From NCBI RefSeq assembly GCF_032854445.1, contig NC_088301.1, positions 48,037,187 to 48,101,186 of the forward strand: 64,000 nucleotides of DNA, read 5' to 3'. Under the pieces are notes generated by a model. It was not told the origin of the DNA and ran no database searches. It saw nothing but the letters and a program-made list of their open reading frames with translations. Shown piece by piece: positions 61,932 to 64,000 of this stretch. The position numbers and the translations under genes were made by a program. Within the stretch, counting starts at the first letter, position 1, and the number at the start of each line of letters is the position of its first letter. The DNA comes from Liolophura sinensis (lineage: Eukaryota > Mollusca > Polyplacophora > Chitonida > Chitonidae).

Positions 61932-64000
61932 ATGACGCACGCGGAAAAAGCATCAGCATTACGCCATGCGTACCAAATCGCCACTGGCAGATGGCCAGCC
62001 TACCCCCGCTCCCGTGTGGCCCTAGAGGCCCTTCGGGAGACCCTCGACCGCTACAAATCGGCCTCCAAGGCCCAATCGGCCAATGAGACCAAGCGCCGAG
62101 ATGCTAAGGATTTCGCTGCCGATGCCAAGCGCCTTGGGGCAGTCGATATTGCCCTCGGCTTCGATCTCGAGCCGGAGCCGGCAAAGCTCGTGGGGCGCGC
62201 CAAACAGCAGCACGCCCGGGAAAGCGCTGCCCACGTCTTCACTTCCTGACGGAAGGAGACCCCTGACCCTCATGACCTCGGCGACGTGGTCGTCAATGAC
62301 CGCATCCGTGTCGTCGCTGGCAACATGGAACAAGACAACACGATCGACACCGCCCGTTCAGCAGACATCCTGGGAAGCCTAGAAGGCGAATACCTCATCA
62401 AGATCAAGCTGATAAAGGAACAGGAAGAAGGCGTCTTTGTGGTCGAGGATGCTTTCCAACCCCTCCGGGAGGGTAGAACACGAGGAAAAGCTGTAATCGA
62501 GATTACGGCCCAAACGGGGGCCACTCTCCACGACCTTGCACGGCTCGAGACAGCCACACGGCGCGCCATTATCGTCCGCGACATCGCTGGCGAGACCCTC
62601 CACTCGAGTGGCAAGTATGGAGCCAGCAAGTGGAAACCGATCGAAATCACACTCGATAACGGCCACGCCTGGTGACCAGAGCTGGCATTCCCCCAAGCCC
62701 GAGAAGTCCGGACCTACGCCGGCGACGTCTGGGAGGCGATCCGAAAAGAGGTCGCCGACGAACCGATGGCTGTCTGGTTGCTGGGGGGCAGCGAAGGACG
62801 GAAGCTCACTGTCAACCAGTTCGTCCTCGCCGACGGGCGCACCTACCGGACCAGCCTCGTGCACGAGACCTTGATCGCCGCCTGTCGCCACCTATCTCCC
62901 GAGGACCCCGAGGCACTGGCCAGCAAGGTCTTTGGCGAGAATCACGCCGCGAGCCTGGTAGCAAGGAGGAAGAACGACTGGCGACCCACGCCAGCCAACC
63001 TCTTGGACGAGGTCCAGGCGGCCTGCGTCGAGCATGGCCACGGCCGCCTGTGGAACTCCCCGGGCTACCACACACAGAACGTAGTTAGCATCGATATAAA
63101 AGCCTATTACCCTGCCTCCTTCCAGGGCCACGGCGAGGCCGCACCCTGGTTCAGGCGCTGCCCGTCGACACTGGCACAGGCTTCGCCTGCGCACGCTCGT
63201 GGGAGTTCGCGCCCGACTGCCACCCGGTCATACCTGCGTGGTTTGGGGCAAAAGGCTGGGTTCCCACTGCACTCCTAGCCTATCTCACTGACAGGCCTCC
63301 TAACTCACCTCAAGGTCACAGAGGGGCTCGTTGCTCCCAGGCCCCAGCACAATGTCTGGCTCCCTGACAGCCGAGACCAGGCATGTTCTGTCATCGGCAA
63401 GTTTACCCAGGGCTCCAAGGCCGATGGCAAGCGGATGACGCGGCGTCTGATCACGGACCAGGGCGAACTGGACTTCCCAGTAGATGACTGCCGCAAAAGC
63501 GGCTCCCTAGTAGATGTGCCCGAACAGTGCCCTCTGGGGTGGGTCTTCACCTACTACGATGGGGCCCAACCGCAGTACACCCACCTGCGGGCGAGCATGC
63601 TAGCATCCGCCCACATCAATCTATTGGCGATGCTCCGCCTTACCCGTCCGGACCTAGCCAAGCTCGACGGCGTCGAGAACTTCGTCGCTCTCCGGCATTG
63701 TAACTGCGGTAGACAATTATGTGTCCATTGTCTGATGGGGTTGGCCTGGATGCCCCCCGTGGTCCCGGGCCAGTGGAGAGATAAGGGCGAGACGATCTTT
63801 GCGCCCCAGGCCCACGCCGCCTACCAAGCGAAAGCCGACGCATGGGGGTACTGTCACCTGCTCCCCGACAGCATGGCGCCCAGCCACACGGATCCGCTAA
63901 CGCGCCACGCCCTCAGCTATCTCAACGGGGGTGGTGGCTCGGGAAAGACGACACGAGAAATCGAGCTCTTTCGCGCCCGCGGCTCCCTGGTGGTGTTCAC
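61932..64000 (+). pseudogene. Degenerate family-B DNA-polymerase-like / P-loop helicase-like fusion (3' partial)
   Basis: One frame starts at ATG 61932 and continues through two in-frame TGA codons (62247, 62673) to a polymerase-like motif A, VSIDIKAYYPAS, whose Asp codon is 63093-63095. Coding similarity then moves to a second frame (about 63155-63290) and back (about 63291 to the end), so at least two indels are present. LRASMLASAHINLL (from 63585) sits where polymerase motif B is expected. No DTD-type motif C occurs in any frame afterwards. A Cys cluster (HCNCGRQLCVHC, about 63694) precedes a Walker A, GGGGSGKTT, at 63927-63953, followed by IELFRARGSLVVFT at the window edge, as in superfamily-1-like helicases. 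The order polymerase then helicase in one protein suggests a self-replicating element. The copy is inactive as read. Homology to family B is by motif only. Confidence 0.5.

Larger units (their letters stand above)
61296..64000 (+). mobile_element. Left part of a GC-rich mobile or viral-like element encoding a polymerase-helicase protein
   Basis: Base composition shifts sharply from AT-rich host DNA to CpG- and GC-rich DNA at 61296, exactly where similarity of the adjacent host repeat ends. The block is intronless in appearance and compactly coded on one strand. It contains a non-coding left end with a hairpin, a 90-residue Cys-rich ORF, and a long degenerate frame with family-B-polymerase-like and P-loop helicase-like parts that runs past the window edge. 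The right end, terminal repeats and target-site duplication cannot be seen. Alternatives are an endogenised viral segment, a large DNA transposon, or an assembly chimera with foreign DNA; the precise junction in a duplicated host repeat favours insertion but does not prove it. Confidence 0.65.

Noticed and set aside
62379-62891. 170-residue minus-strand ORF in the GC-rich element
   Set aside because: GC-rich DNA yields long shadow frames; the opposite strand has the recognisable motifs.
61296-64000. Bacterial contamination explanation for the GC-rich block
   Set aside because: The sequence is joined to a host repeat at a precise point and shows decay typical of an integrated copy; not fully excluded without reads.

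Overview
This is a eukaryotic, almost certainly metazoan, genomic window. It is AT-rich and intron-dense, with GT-AG introns, long microsatellites, and many copies of a tRNA-derived SINE of the kind widespread in lophotrochozoans (molluscs, brachiopods and relatives). Gene content fits an invertebrate of that group. The species cannot be fixed from sequence alone. Nearly all listed open reading frames are exon pieces, repeat translations or shadows. The genes below were assembled by reading splice sites and checking that exon lengths and phases add up to continuous frames.

Layout. (1) 1-14393 (+): an inter-alpha-trypsin-inhibitor heavy-chain-like gene, 5' end outside the window, 11 exons giving 839 in-frame codons and a stop. 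(2) 14394-23734: a gene desert of repeats, holding a ~63-bp minisatellite, a MITE-like element, a decayed Ty3/Gypsy retrotransposon set inside a ~37-bp minisatellite, and a 33-bp satellite with higher-order structure. (3) 23735-35408 (+) and 37702-47108 (-): two convergent (tail-to-tail) SLC26 anion-transporter paralogues of 742 and 803 residues. Each has 16 coding exons with matching phases and mostly identical lengths, so they are an inverted duplication. (4) 47109-52204: intergenic DNA with two more minisatellites, one split by a SINE. (5) 52205-53652 (-): a three-exon interleukin-17-like cytokine of 204 residues. Next to it, 54057-54831 (-), lies the C-terminal part of a divergent protein-tyrosine-phosphatase domain whose catalytic Cys is replaced. 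(6) 55000-61295: non-coding DNA with a 19-bp satellite and a duplicated ~340-bp repeat. (7) 61296-64000: an abrupt switch to GC-rich sequence, read as the left end of a foreign mobile or viral-like element. It carries a small Cys-rich zinc-ribbon ORF and a decayed long reading frame. That frame joins a family-B DNA-polymerase-like region (motif A at 63093) to a P-loop helicase/ATPase (Walker A at 63927), and it runs off the window.

How the pieces relate. The ITIH-like protein is a predicted secreted matrix/hyaluronan-linked protein, the SLC26 pair are predicted membrane anion exchangers, and the IL-17 is a secreted immune cytokine. I see no shared pathway; these are ordinary neighbours in an animal genome. 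The unusual item is the GC-rich polymerase-helicase element at the right edge. It is degenerate here (in-frame TGA codons, two frame changes, no polymerase motif C), but its architecture and a 14-nt repeat upstream of both of its ORFs deserve follow-up.
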